This document shows positions 39,783-50,196 of a stretch of 64,000 nucleotides of DNA, in pieces (position 1 is the stretch's first letter; every line of letters starts with the position of its first letter). A program made the position numbers and the translations under genes. The notes beneath the pieces are model-generated. The model made no database searches and was not told the DNA's origin. It saw only the letters and a list, made by a program, of their open reading frames with translations. Origin of the DNA: Pseudomonas sp. Irchel s3f7 (lineage in GTDB: Bacteria > Pseudomonadota > Gammaproteobacteria > Pseudomonadales > Pseudomonadaceae); the NCBI RefSeq assembly GCF_900187615.1, contig NZ_FYDO01000024.1, positions 43,526-107,525 on the forward strand, in the 5' to 3' direction.

Positions 39783-40682
39783 ATGTCCCTTCCCTCCCAC
39801 GTACGCCTTGTCGAAGTCGGCCCCCGCGACGGTCTGCAAAATGAAGCACAACCCATCAGTGTTACCGACAAGGTGCAACTGGTCGACGCACTGACCGCCG
39901 CCGGGCTCGGCTATATAGAAGTCGGTAGCTTCGTGTCGCCCAAGTGGGTGCCGCAGATGGCAGGGTCCGCCGAGGTTTTCGCGCAGATTCAGCGCAAGCC
40001 CGGTGTGGTCTACGGCGCACTCGCCCCCAATTTGCGCGGTTTTGAAGATGCCCTCGCAGCCGGGGTCAAGGAAGTGGCCGTATTCGCGGCGGCATCCGAG
40101 GCGTTTTCGCAGCGCAACATCAATTGCTCGATCAGCGAAAGCCTGGAGCGTTTCGTACCGATCATGGACGCCGCCAGACAGCACGGCGTGAGTGTGCGCG
40201 GTTACGTGTCGTGCGTGCTGGGCTGCCCTTATGAAGGTAACGTCGCCCCGGAACAGGTCGCCGTCGTCGCTCGCGAGCTCTACGCCATGGGCTGCTATGA
40301 AGTGTCCCTGGGCGACACCATCGGTACCGGCACGGCTGGCGCGACCCGCCGGATGTTCGACGTGGTATCGGCCGATGTGCCCCGGGACAAACTGGCGGGG
40401 CATTTCCACGATACCTATGGCCAGGCGGTCGCCAACATCTATGCAAGCCTGCTGGAAGGCATCGCGGTGTTCGACAGCTCCATCGCGGGGCTCGGCGGCT
40501 GCCCTTACGCCAAGGGCGCCAGCGGTAACGTTGCCACCGAGGACGTGGTTTACCTGCTCAACGGCCTGGGTATTCAGACCGGAATCGACCTGGATGCCCT
40601 GATCCGTGCCGGTCAGCAGATTTGCAACGTACTGGGGCGGCCTACCGGTTCTCGGGTGGCCAAGGTACGTAGCGCGCAATAA
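39783..40682 (+). CDS. liuE: Hydroxymethylglutaryl-CoA lyase
   Basis: A 299-residue TIM-barrel lyase that splits HMG-CoA into acetoacetate and acetyl-CoA, the last step of leucine breakdown. Motifs: VEVGPRDGLQNE, GSFVSPKWVPQMA, the HFHDTYGQAVANIYASL metal site and the catalytic-cysteine segment GLGGCPYAKGASGNVATED. ATG 39783 is the family N-terminus. It is separated from liuABCD by the crcY RNA and an acyl-CoA ligase. In P. putida the mvaB/liuE gene also precedes crcY. Confidence 0.95.
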   Translation: MSLPSHVRLVEVGPRDGLQNEAQPISVTDKVQLVDALTAAGLGYIEVGSFVSPKWVPQMAGSAEVFAQIQRKPGVVYGALAPNLRGFEDALAAGVKEVAVFAAASEAFSQRNINCSISESLERFVPIMDAARQHGVSVRGYVSCVLGCPYEGNVAPEQVAVVARELYAMGCYEVSLGDTIGTGTAGATRRMFDVVSADVPRDKLAGHFHDTYGQAVANIYASLLEGIAVFDSSIAGLGGCPYAKGASGNVATEDVVYLLNGLGIQTGIDLDALIRAGQQICNVLGRPTGSRVAKVRSAQ

Positions 40683-40702
40683 GTGGGGGGAATGTGTCCG
40701 GG

Positions 40703-40743
40703 TGTTACCGCCGTGGTCCGAAACGTGGGCAAAGCGAGTAACA
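40703..40743 (+). promoter_or_regulatory. Candidate CbrB upstream site for crcY
   Basis: TGTTAC at 40703-40708 and GTAACA at 40738-40743 form an inverted pair about 85-125 bases before the sigma-54 promoter of crcY. CbrB, the activator of crcZ/crcY, is known to use such TGTTAC/GTAACA half-sites; binding here is inferred. Confidence 0.6.
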
Positions 40744-40826
40744 CGGAAACAAAATATAGGGGATCACCTGAGAGGCAAAATCCCGATAAAACCCAAAGCA
40801 TTGATTTTAAAGGGCTTTAAAAAGTT

Positions 40827-40840
40827 GGCACGGCTCCTGC
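40827..40840 (+). promoter_or_regulatory. Sigma-54 promoter of crcY
   Basis: GGCACGGCTCCTGC within TTGGCACGGCTCCTGCTAT: GG and GC exactly 10 bases apart in a strong -24/-12 context. Predicted RNA start is about 40851. Confidence 0.88.
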
Positions 40841-40850
40841 TATATCTATC

Positions 40851-41235
40851 GCACAACAAGAATAAAAAAAATTGCAGCAACCCTAATAAAAACAAAACGT
40901 AACGACTCTGACATAACAAAAACAACACGGCAGAGACGCAGCTAACAGATTTTTTTGGAGAAGATGTGCTTTTCAGGGTGCTTTTCGGAGTTACCCGCAA
41001 CCGGACAGAGAACAATAAAACTACCCTCAGGTAGCTCCCGTACTGGTTGGATCGCTCAGCGAAAAAGTAGATCAGCGCTCAAAAAAATACGTTTGCTCTT
41101 GATCCCGAATGGGGGTCGCAAAAAAACAGCGGTAAAGGGCAACGGTTGCCAAAAACAAAAACAGACCGACCCTCAATAATAAAAAAAGAGCACGCGCAAC
41201 GACAAATTAAAGGGGAGCTTCGGCTCCCCTTTGTG
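40851..41235 (+). ncRNA. crcY: CrcY-type small RNA, Hfq/Crc decoy
   Basis: No protein gene is plausible in 40683-41345. From about 40851 the sequence is rich in A-runs with CA motifs of the type bound by Hfq/Crc: AACAAGAATAAAAAAAA, AATAAAAACAAAACG, AACAAAAACAACA, AGAACAATAAAAC, CCAAAAACAAAAACAG and AATAATAAAAAAAG. It ends with a terminator (AAAGGGGAGC, TTCG, GCTCCCCTTT at 41209-41232). Length (about 385 nt), sigma-54 promoter and position after liuE/mvaB match crcY of P. putida. The RNA titrates Hfq/Crc and so relieves catabolite repression. Confidence 0.88.
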
Positions 41236-41262
41236 CTGTCTGCGATTTGGAATTCTCGATCC

Positions 41263-41349
41263 TGTAGGAGTTGGCTTGCTAGCGATGAACGATGACGCAG
41301 TCTGTCTGATGGACCGCGGCGCGCGCATCGCCAGCAAGCCGGCTCCTAG
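41263..41349. repeat. REP/REPIN pair at the ligase 3' end
   Basis: CTGTAGGAGTTGGCTTGCTAGCGATG faces CATCGCCAGCAAGCCGGCTCCTAG; the second arm includes the stop codon of the acyl-CoA ligase at 41346. Confidence 0.8.
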
Positions 41350-43040
41350 GGGATCGCTTTGAGCTCCGCGACGCTGATTTCACGCATCCGGAATTTCTGG
41401 ATCTTGCCGGTTACCGTCATCGGAAACTCTTCCACAAACTTGAAGTAGCGCGGCGTCTTGTAGTGCGCGATGCGCTCCTTGCACCAGGTTTGCAGCTCTT
41501 GCTCGGTGGCGCTGTGGCCCGGATGGAACTTGATCCAGGCAACGATCTCTTCGCCATAACGCGAGCAAGGAATGCCAATCACCTGCACGTCAGCAACGGC
41601 CGGGTGAGCGAAGAAGAATTCTTCCAGCTCCCGTGGGTAAACATTCTCACCGCCACGGATGATCATGTCCTTGTTACGTCCGGCGATGCACACGTAACCC
41701 TCCTCATTCATGCTCGCCAGATCACCGGTGTGCATCCAGCCGGCCTGATCAATGGCTTCTGCCGTACCTTCGGGGTTGTTCCAGTAACCGAGCATCACAC
41801 TGTAACCACGCGTGCACAGCTCGCCGATGGTTCCGCGGGGCACAAAGTTGCCCGACTCATCGATGATTTTGCTTTCAAGTTGCGGTTGAGTGCGGCCGAC
41901 GGTGGTCACGCGCAGTTCCAGCTCGTCTGAAGGACCGGTCTGCAATGACACCGGACTGGTTTCCGTCATGCCGTAGGCAATCTGCACTTCGCTCATGTGC
42001 ATTTCGCTGATGACCCGGCGCATCACCTCGATAGGACAAGTTGCGCCCGCCATGATCCCGGTGCGCAACGTCGACAGGTCGAACTCGGCCCGCTGCGGCT
42101 GATCCAGCATGGCGATGAACATGGTTGGCACGCCGTAGAGCGCTGTAGCCTTTTCTTCAGCGACCGTGCTCAGCGTCAGCAACGGGTCAAATGCATCGTT
42201 CGGGTAAATCATGGTGCTGCCGTGGGTCATGCAGCCAAGGTTGCCCATGACCATGCCAAAACAGTGATACAGCGGCACTGGAATCACCAGGCGATCATCG
42301 GCCGTCAGCCCGAGACTTTCGCCGACCATGTAACCGTTGTTGAGAATATTGTAGTGACTGAGGGTCGCGCCCTTGGGAAAACCGGTGGTACCGGAGGTGT
42401 ACTGAATGTTTACGGGTTGATCGAAGTGCAGGCTGTCCTCGCGCTGGCGCAACTGCTCGACCGAAACGCTACCCGCGAGATCGGCCAGTTGCGACCACGG
42501 CAGAAAACCATTCGGCGGTTGCACATCCAGGCTGATGACGCCGCGCAGATCAGGCAAGCGCTCGCACTGCAATTGGCCAATGGATTGTTCTGCCAGCTCC
42601 GGCACCAGGCCTTGCAACATCGCGTGATAGTTGGACGTCTTGAAGGCCCCGGCGCACACCAGCCATTGGCAGCTGGACTGCTTCAATACGTACTCGAGTT
42701 CGGAACTGCGATAGGCGGGATTGATATTGACCAGAATCACGCCGATTTTCGCGGTGGCGATCTGCGTTATGCACCATTGCGCGCAGTTCGGCGCCCAGAT
42801 GCCGAGACGATCCCCGGCTTGCAGGCCCAGCGTCAGCAATGCTCTAGCATGCAGATCCGCCGCGTCCCCCAGTTGTCGCCAGGTGTAGCGCAGCTGTTGA
42901 TGGCGTACGACCAACGCCTCTGCGCTCGCATACTTCGCAACCGTGTTGTCGAAGGCCTGGCCGATGGTCATCGCCAGCAAGGCTTTGTCCTGAGAACCGC
43001 GGGTGTAACTGCGCTGCGAACTTGCACTGGGTTGATCCAT
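41346..43040 (-). CDS. AMP-binding acyl-CoA ligase
   Basis: A 564-residue ligase that activates a carboxylic acid with ATP and CoA. Motifs: IQYTSGTTGFPKGATLSHYN (P-loop), YGMTETSPVS, GWMHTGDLASMNEEGYVCIAGRNKDMIIRGGENVYP and the catalytic Lys in PMTVTGKIQKF. The start is ATG 43040 (MDQPSASSQRS); the frame upstream is translated REP sequence. It lies divergent from liuABCD, so a role in activating branched or medium fatty acids for the same pathway is plausible but not shown. Confidence 0.9.
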   Translation of the reverse strand: MDQPSASSQRSYTRGSQDKALLAMTIGQAFDNTVAKYASAEALVVRHQQLRYTWRQLGDAADLHARALLTLGLQAGDRLGIWAPNCAQWCITQIATAKIGVILVNINPAYRSSELEYVLKQSSCQWLVCAGAFKTSNYHAMLQGLVPELAEQSIGQLQCERLPDLRGVISLDVQPPNGFLPWSQLADLAGSVSVEQLRQREDSLHFDQPVNIQYTSGTTGFPKGATLSHYNILNNGYMVGESLGLTADDRLVIPVPLYHCFGMVMGNLGCMTHGSTMIYPNDAFDPLLTLSTVAEEKATALYGVPTMFIAMLDQPQRAEFDLSTLRTGIMAGATCPIEVMRRVISEMHMSEVQIAYGMTETSPVSLQTGPSDELELRVTTVGRTQPQLESKIIDESGNFVPRGTIGELCTRGYSVMLGYWNNPEGTAEAIDQAGWMHTGDLASMNEEGYVCIAGRNKDMIIRGGENVYPRELEEFFFAHPAVADVQVIGIPCSRYGEEIVAWIKFHPGHSATEQELQTWCKERIAHYKTPRYFKFVEEFPMTVTGKIQKFRMREISVAELKAIP

Positions 43041-43083
43041 GACGACCCCTATTGTCTTTATTGATGGGCTTGCCGCGGCAACC

Positions 43084-43208
43084 TGTAGGAGTGACCTGTG
43101 GCGAGGGGGCTTGCCCCCGTTGGGATGCGCAGCAGCCCCAAAATTTCCGATGTCTCGAAGACCTTGTGGGTGCTGCGCACTCAAACGGGGGCAAGCCCCC
43201 TCGCCACT
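43084..43208. repeat. Long REP-type inverted repeat (GTGGCGAGGGGG class)
   Basis: TGTGGCGAGGGGGCTTGCCCCCGTT and the facing ACGGGGGCAAGCCCCCTCGCCAC. The 340-base gap 43041-43380 holds this repeat and the two LiuR-like sites. Confidence 0.85.
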
Positions 43209-43266
43209 GGCCATCAACACAGGATGAGCCGCGCTCTATCTTGAACTGGCTCTACTCTCGCTTAAG

Positions 43267-43326
43267 TTGACGTTAACGTAAAGGGTGATTGACAGCCATT
43301 CGTCACAGGCTTACGTTAACGTAAAG
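43267..43326 (+). promoter_or_regulatory. Two LiuR-like operators before liuA
   Basis: The perfect palindromic core ACGTTAACGT occurs at 43270-43279 (in TTGACGTTAACGTAAAG) and at 43313-43322 (in TTACGTTAACGTAAAG), 43 bases apart and 55-115 bases before the liuA ATG. They match the site before liuR at 39178. Confidence 0.82.
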
Positions 43327-43380
43327 GTGAGAGCTGTAGCACTGCCCTCCCTACCCTACAAAAAAGCCAAAAGGTGTCCC

Positions 43381-44544
43381 ATGAGCTACCCATCCCTGAA
43401 CTTTGCCCTCGGTGAAACCATCGACATGCTGCGCGATCAGGTTCAGTCCTTCGTCGCTAAAGAGATCGCCCCGCGCGCCGCTCAGATCGACATCGACAAC
43501 CTGTTCCCCGCTGACCTGTGGCGCAAATTCGGCGACATGGGCCTGCTGGGCATTACCGTGCCGGAAGAGTACGGCGGTGCCGGCCTGGGTTATCTGGCTC
43601 ACGTTGTCGCAATGGAAGAAATCAGCCGTGGTTCAGCGTCGGTGGCACTGTCCTACGGCGCGCATTCCAACCTCTGCGTCAACCAGATCAACCGCAACGG
43701 CACTCACGAACAGAAATCCAAATACCTGCCAAAACTGATCAGCGGCGAACACATCGGCGCCCTGGCCATGAGCGAGCCGAATGCCGGTTCCGACGTGGTT
43801 TCGATGAAACTGCGTGCCGACAAACGTGGCGACAAGTACGTGCTCAACGGCAGCAAAACCTGGATCACCAACGGTCCGGATGCCAACACTTACGTGATTT
43901 ACGCCAAAACCGACCTGGAGAAAGGCCCCCACGGCATCACCGCTTTCATCGTCGAGCGCGACTGGAAAGGCTTCAGCCGCAGCAACAAGTTCGACAAGCT
44001 CGGCATGCGCGGTTCGAACACCTGCGAACTGTTCTTTGATGACGTCGAAGTGCCGGAAGAAAACATCCTCGGCGTGCTCAACGGTGGTGTGAAAGTGCTG
44101 ATGAGCGGCCTCGACTACGAACGCGTCGTGCTGTCCGGTGGCCCAACCGGGATCATGCAAGCCTGTATGGACCTGATCGTGCCGTACATCCACGACCGCA
44201 AGCAGTTCGGCCAAAGCATCGGCGAATTCCAGCTGATCCAGGGCAAAGTCGCCGACATGTACACCCAACTCAACGCCAGCCGCGCTTATCTGTACGCCGT
44301 GGCCCAGGCCTGCGAACGTGGCGAAACCACACGCAAGGACGCTGCCGGCGTGATCCTCTACAGCGCCGAACGCGCCACGCAAATGGCCCTCGACGCGATC
44401 CAGATTCTCGGCGGCAACGGCTACATCAACGAATTCCCGGCCGGCCGACTGCTGCGTGACGCCAAGTTGTACGAAATCGGCGCGGGCACCAGTGAGATCC
44501 GTCGCATGCTGATCGGTCGCGAACTGTTCAACGAAACCCGCTAA
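43381..44544 (+). CDS. liuA: Isovaleryl-CoA dehydrogenase
   Basis: A 387-residue flavin enzyme that oxidises isovaleryl-CoA to 3-methylcrotonyl-CoA in leucine catabolism. Motifs: LAMSEPNAGSDVVSMKL, NGSKTWITNGPDA, FGQSIGEFQLIQGKVADMYTQ and ILGGNGYINEFPAGRLLRDAK. The catalytic Glu typical of isovaleryl enzymes is Glu247 in LDYERVVLSGG. First gene of liuABCD; liuB begins 12 bases downstream. Confidence 0.96.
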   Translation: MSYPSLNFALGETIDMLRDQVQSFVAKEIAPRAAQIDIDNLFPADLWRKFGDMGLLGITVPEEYGGAGLGYLAHVVAMEEISRGSASVALSYGAHSNLCVNQINRNGTHEQKSKYLPKLISGEHIGALAMSEPNAGSDVVSMKLRADKRGDKYVLNGSKTWITNGPDANTYVIYAKTDLEKGPHGITAFIVERDWKGFSRSNKFDKLGMRGSNTCELFFDDVEVPEENILGVLNGGVKVLMSGLDYERVVLSGGPTGIMQACMDLIVPYIHDRKQFGQSIGEFQLIQGKVADMYTQLNASRAYLYAVAQACERGETTRKDAAGVILYSAERATQMALDAIQILGGNGYINEFPAGRLLRDAKLYEIGAGTSEIRRMLIGRELFNETR

Positions 44545-44556
44545 ACGGAGCTGTCC

Positions 44557-46164
<1,608 letters not shown>

Positions 46165-46177
46165 TCGGGAGAAGAAC

Positions 46178-46990
46178 ATGAGCGACTTCAACACCCTCGA
46201 ACTGCTGACCGACCCCCGTGGTTTCGCGACCCTATGGCTCAGCCGTGAAGAAAAGAACAACGCCTTCAACGCCGAAATGATCCGCGAGTTGATCCTCGCC
46301 CTCGATAAAGTGGCGAGCAATTCCAGCCTGCGATTCCTGATCGTGCGCGGTCGCGGCAAGCACTTCAGCGCCGGCGCCGACCTGGCCTGGATGCAGCAAT
46401 CGGCCGAACTCGATTACGCCACCAACCTCGATGACGCCCGGGAACTGGCGGAGTTGATGTACAACCTGGCCAAACTGAAAGTTCCGACCCTGGCCGTGGT
46501 GCAAGGCGCAGCCTTTGGTGGCGCCCTGGGCCTGATCAGTTGCTGCGACATGGCCATCGGCGCCGATGACGCGCAGTTCTGCCTGTCGGAAGTACGCATC
46601 GGCCTGGCACCTGCAGTGATCAGCCCGTTCGTGGTGCAAGCGATTGGCGAGCGCGCGACCCGTCGTTATGCCTTGACCGCCGAGCGCTTCGGCGGGCAAC
46701 GGGCGCAGGAAATCGGTTTGTTGTCGGAGAGTTATGCAAGTGCCGAGCTGGAACAGAAAGTCGAGCAATGGATCGTCAATCTGTTGCTCAACAGTCCGGC
46801 CGCGATGCGCGCCAGCAAGGAGCTGCTGCGCGAAGTCGGCGACGGTTCACTGACCCCGGCATTGCGCCGCTACACCGAAAACGCCATCGCCCGCATTCGC
46901 GTCAGCGCCGAAGGCCAGGAAGGCCTGCGCGCCTTCCTGCAAAAACGTCCGCCGAACTGGCAAGCCGAAACCACCAAGGAGCCCCGCTGA
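46178..46990 (+). CDS. liuC: Methylglutaconyl-CoA hydratase
   Basis: A 270-residue crotonase-fold hydratase that converts 3-methylglutaconyl-CoA to HMG-CoA. Visible: the oxyanion-hole segments GRGKHFSAGADLAWMQ and VVQGAAFGGALGLISCCDMAIG. Overlaps liuD by one base (TGATG). Confidence 0.94.
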   Translation: MSDFNTLELLTDPRGFATLWLSREEKNNAFNAEMIRELILALDKVASNSSLRFLIVRGRGKHFSAGADLAWMQQSAELDYATNLDDARELAELMYNLAKLKVPTLAVVQGAAFGGALGLISCCDMAIGADDAQFCLSEVRIGLAPAVISPFVVQAIGERATRRYALTAERFGGQRAQEIGLLSESYASAELEQKVEQWIVNLLLNSPAAMRASKELLREVGDGSLTPALRRYTENAIARIRVSAEGQEGLRAFLQKRPPNWQAETTKEPR

Positions 46991-48945
46991 TGAGCGCACC
47001 TGTTATCACCACGCTACTGGTGGCCAACCGTGGCGAAATCGCTTGCCGGGTGATGCGCACCGCCAAGGCTCTGGGCCTGACCACCGTCGCGGTGCACAGC
47101 GCCACCGACCGTGATGCTCGCCATAGCCGGGAAGCCGATGTTCGCGTCGACCTCGGTGGCAGCAAAGCCGCCGATAGCTACCTGCAAATCGACAAACTGA
47201 TCGCGGCGGCCAAGGCCAGCGGTGCCCAGGCGATTCACCCCGGTTATGGCTTTTTGTCGGAAAACGCCGGGTTCGCCCGCGCCATCGAAAACGCCGGCCT
47301 GATTTTTCTCGGCCCGCCCGCCTCGGCCATCGACGCCATGGGCAGCAAGTCCGCCGCCAAAGCCCTGATGGAAACCGCTGGCGTGCCATTGGTGCCGGGC
47401 TATCACGGTGAAGCCCAGGACCTCGACACCTTCCGCGATGCCTGCGAACGCATTGGCTACCCAGTGTTGCTCAAGGCCACGGCCGGTGGTGGCGGCAAAG
47501 GCATGAAAGTGGTCGAAGACGTCAGCCAACTGGCCGAAGCCCTGGCCTCGGCCCAGCGTGAAGCGCAATCGTCATTCGGCGATTCGCGGATGCTGGTGGA
47601 GAAATACCTGCTCAAACCGCGTCACGTGGAAATCCAGGTATTCGCCGATCAGCACGGCAACTGCCTGTACCTCAACGAACGTGACTGCTCGATTCAGCGC
47701 CGGCACCAGAAAGTCGTCGAAGAAGCGCCCGCGCCGGGGCTGAGCCCCGAACTGCGTCGCGCCATGGGCGAAGCCGCTGTGCGCTCGGCGCAGGCCATTG
47801 GTTACGTCGGCGCCGGTACGGTGGAGTTCTTGCTGGATGCGCGCGGTGAGTTCTTCTTCATGGAGATGAACACGCGACTGCAAGTCGAGCACCCGGTCAC
47901 CGAAGCCATCACCGGCCTCGACCTGGTGGCCTGGCAGATCCGCGTGGCCCGTGGCGAGGACTTGCCGATGACCCAGGATCAGGTTCCGTTGATCGGCCAT
48001 GCGATTGAAGTCAGGTTGTATGCCGAGGATCCGGGTAATGACTTCCTGCCGGCCACCGGTCGCCTGGCGTTGTACCGCGAATCGGCCCCGGGCGCGGGTC
48101 GCCGGGTGGACAGCGGCGTCGAAGAAGGTGACGAGATCTCGCCGTTCTACGACCCGATGCTGGGCAAGCTGATTGCCTGGGGTGAGGACCGTGAGCAGGC
48201 CCGTTTGCGCCTGCTGAGCATGCTCGATGAGTTCGCCATCGGCGGGCTGAAGACCAACATCAACTTCCTGCGTCGCATCGTTGCCCATCCCGCGTTTGCC
48301 GCCGCCGAACTGGATACCGGGTTCATTCCGCGCTATCAGGAACAACTGCTGCCGGCCCCTTCGCAACTAGATGACGAATTCTGGCAAGCCGCCGCACAGG
48401 CATTTACCCAAAGCCAGCCGAATGCAACCCGCGCCGATGACCCGAGTTCGCCTTGGTCGAACGCCAGCGGTTTCCGCTCCGGCCTGCCTCGTGAAATCAC
48501 CTTGCACCTGAGTTGTGAGGACCAGGATCGCGCACTGACCTTGGGTAACGATTGTTCTCACACAGCACAGCTCAAGGGTGAGTACTTGCTGACCGAGCAC
48601 AACGGTTTACGTCGCCAGCATCGCGCCATTCGCCATGGCGACTCTGTGTACTTGCAATGGGACGGTGAACTGCGCCGCATCGAGACTTACGACCCGATCA
48701 GCGCCGTCGAAGCCAGCCACAGCCATCAAGGTGGCCTGACCGCCCCCATGAACGGCAGCATCGTCCGCGTGCTGGTAGAGGCCGGCCAATCGGTGGAAGC
48801 CGGGGCGCAATTGGTGGTACTGGAAGCGATGAAGATGGAGCACAGCATTCGTGCGCCCCATGCCGGAGTGATCAAGGCGCTGTATTGCCAGGAAGGCGAG
48901 ATGGTCAGCGAAGGCAGTGCGCTGGTCGAGCTGGAAGAGGCTTGA
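46990..48945 (+). CDS. liuD: Methylcrotonoyl-CoA carboxylase, biotin-carrying (alpha) subunit
   Basis: A 651-residue protein: biotin carboxylase domain (1-450; ANRGEIACRVMRTA, HPGYGFLSENAGFA, KATAGGGGKGMKVV, MEMNTRLQVEHPVTE) and C-terminal biotinyl domain with Lys615 in EAMKMEHS. The first step uses ATP and bicarbonate to carboxylate biotin. ATG 46990 overlaps the liuC stop; the longer frame upstream is the shifted liuC region. Confidence 0.96.
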   Translation: MSAPVITTLLVANRGEIACRVMRTAKALGLTTVAVHSATDRDARHSREADVRVDLGGSKAADSYLQIDKLIAAAKASGAQAIHPGYGFLSENAGFARAIENAGLIFLGPPASAIDAMGSKSAAKALMETAGVPLVPGYHGEAQDLDTFRDACERIGYPVLLKATAGGGGKGMKVVEDVSQLAEALASAQREAQSSFGDSRMLVEKYLLKPRHVEIQVFADQHGNCLYLNERDCSIQRRHQKVVEEAPAPGLSPELRRAMGEAAVRSAQAIGYVGAGTVEFLLDARGEFFFMEMNTRLQVEHPVTEAITGLDLVAWQIRVARGEDLPMTQDQVPLIGHAIEVRLYAEDPGNDFLPATGRLALYRESAPGAGRRVDSGVEEGDEISPFYDPMLGKLIAWGEDREQARLRLLSMLDEFAIGGLKTNINFLRRIVAHPAFAAAELDTGFIPRYQEQLLPAPSQLDDEFWQAAAQAFTQSQPNATRADDPSSPWSNASGFRSGLPREITLHLSCEDQDRALTLGNDCSHTAQLKGEYLLTEHNGLRRQHRAIRHGDSVYLQWDGELRRIETYDPISAVEASHSHQGGLTAPMNGSIVRVLVEAGQSVEAGAQLVVLEAMKMEHSIRAPHAGVIKALYCQEGEMVSEGSALVELEEA

Positions 48946-48950
48946 AATGA

Positions 48951-48982
48951 AGATCGGTCCTACGCTTTGCGTGGACCGATCT
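48951..48982. terminator. Hairpin between liuD and the convergent repressor gene
   Basis: AGATCGGTCC pairs with GGACCGATCT, with an inner ACGC/GCGT stem. There is no long T run, so termination strength is uncertain. Confidence 0.55.
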
Positions 48983-48984
48983 GA

Positions 48985-49632
48985 CTAGAACCTGGTGGTT
49001 GCCTGAACCACCACGCCGATGATTCGGCATTCTTCTGAGTAAAGGGCTTTCGGATAGGTCGGATTGAGCGGAACCAGATAACGCTGCCCGCCCTCCTCGA
49101 TCAACTTGCGAAACGTCGCTTCGGCACTGCCAGGCCATTGGGCAATGACCAGTTTGCCGGGCTCCGCCTCTACGTCCGGATCCACCAGGATCAGCATGCC
49201 TTCCGGGATGCTGACGCCGTTGGGAGCAGTCATTGCGTCACCCACCACCTTCAACCAGAATGCCGCGCCCCGGGCGTGATAGTCGGTCAATTCGAACTGC
49301 GCCTTGCCATACGCCGCCAACTCGCCATCGCGTGCTTCGACAGGTTCGCGCCAGTCACTGACCGGGTAGCGGAAGTACGGGTTGTACTTGTGCGTCAGCG
49401 AAAGCTCGTCGTCCTGAGACGCCTGCGGCTCGCGGATCACCAGGGCCACTTCGAGGAACCCCAGGCCGAGCGCATGCAACACGCGATTCATGTCATCGAT
49501 GCCAGGCTCGCGGCGCTTGTTGAGCCAGTGACCTATGCCACCCTGGGACATTCCGAGACGTTCGGCGAGTATTTCCTGAGTGATCTTGAGTTCACTCATC
49601 TTGGCCTTGACCAATTCGATCCATTTATCCAT
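48985..49632 (-). CDS. XRE-type repressor with protease-dead S24 (LexA/CI-like) domain
   Basis: A 215-residue phage-type repressor: N-terminal HTH (ITQEILAERLGMSQGGIGHWLNKRREPG) and C-terminal S24 fold (GDAMTAPNGVSIPEGMLILVDPD). In CI- and LexA-like proteins the self-cleavage dyad is Ser (GxSM) and Lys (TFKKL). Here they are Ala133 and Arg175 (TFRKL), so autocleavage is not expected. ATG 49632 starts at the HTH domain. No prophage genes are nearby. Its targets and induction signal are unknown. Confidence 0.85.
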   Translation of the reverse strand: MDKWIELVKAKMSELKITQEILAERLGMSQGGIGHWLNKRREPGIDDMNRVLHALGLGFLEVALVIREPQASQDDELSLTHKYNPYFRYPVSDWREPVEARDGELAAYGKAQFELTDYHARGAAFWLKVVGDAMTAPNGVSIPEGMLILVDPDVEAEPGKLVIAQWPGSAEATFRKLIEEGGQRYLVPLNPTYPKALYSEECRIIGVVVQATTRF

Positions 49633-49761
49633 GTGCGGCACGATACGTGGGCGACTCCGGCCATCAAAACACACATTGTAGTATTTAATTGATCGTCACA
49701 AATACAAATCGTACTAGGATGGATTCACGGATCTGAATCAATCACGGAGCTTGCCATCGCC

Positions 49762-50103
49762 ATGAACCAACCCGCCAACGACCTGCCCGACATGCAAATG
49801 GACACGTCCCTCACCTCGCCGCAGGGGTCCGCCGCTGCACAGCGTGCGCTGGACTATTACTTGAAACCGACTGTTTCAGAGGACATGAACGAATCGCGAT
49901 TCTTTGATGTAAACCGCAATGTCAGCAGTGAGGAGGCACTGGTCCATGCCTCGGACCTGTTGCGATGCGCCGCCGCGACGGCGTTCGAGTCAGCCAGTCA
50001 TTTGCAAGGAGCAAACCGGGACCTGGCGTTTTCGACGGTGCATATGATCGACATGGCCAAGGCGATGGTGGATCGCTCGCTGGAAGGGCATCAAAGAGGT
50101 TGA
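49762..50103 (+). CDS. Small DUF6124-like protein
   Basis: A 113-residue soluble protein with AAQRALDYYLKP, then a helical segment (EEALVHASDLLRCAAATAFESASHLQGANRDLAFSTVHMIDMAKAMVDRSL). The pattern fits the DUF6124 family widespread in Pseudomonas; function unknown. Divergent from the S24-fold repressor with a 129-base AT-rich gap, so it may be that repressor's target (inference). Confidence 0.7.
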   Translation: MNQPANDLPDMQMDTSLTSPQGSAAAQRALDYYLKPTVSEDMNESRFFDVNRNVSSEEALVHASDLLRCAAATAFESASHLQGANRDLAFSTVHMIDMAKAMVDRSLEGHQRG

Positions 50104-50162
50104 ATTCGGGATGCAAAAAGGGAGGACGGAAAAGAATTTTCCAATCGAATAGATAAAAAAGT

Positions 50163-50194
50163 TTGACTTGCAAACGAGAATGATTATTATTGCA
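50163..50194 (+). promoter_or_regulatory. prrF promoter with Fur box
   Basis: TTGACT at 50163-50168, 16-base spacer, TATTAT at 50185-50190. A Fur-like 19-mer at 50176-50194 (GAGAATGATTATTATTGCA) overlaps the -10; it matches 13 of 19 bases of the classical consensus by my count. Confidence 0.82.
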
Positions 50195-50196
50195 AC

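Noticed and set aside
40606..41179. Small open frames of 60-100 codons in the crcY region
   Set aside because: Composition is Lys/Asn-rich from A-runs, none has a ribosome-binding site with family match, and the region is explained by the sRNA.
43041..43220. Longer start for the acyl-CoA ligase (60 extra residues)
   Set aside because: The extra part is translated REP sequence; the family N-terminus fits ATG 43040.
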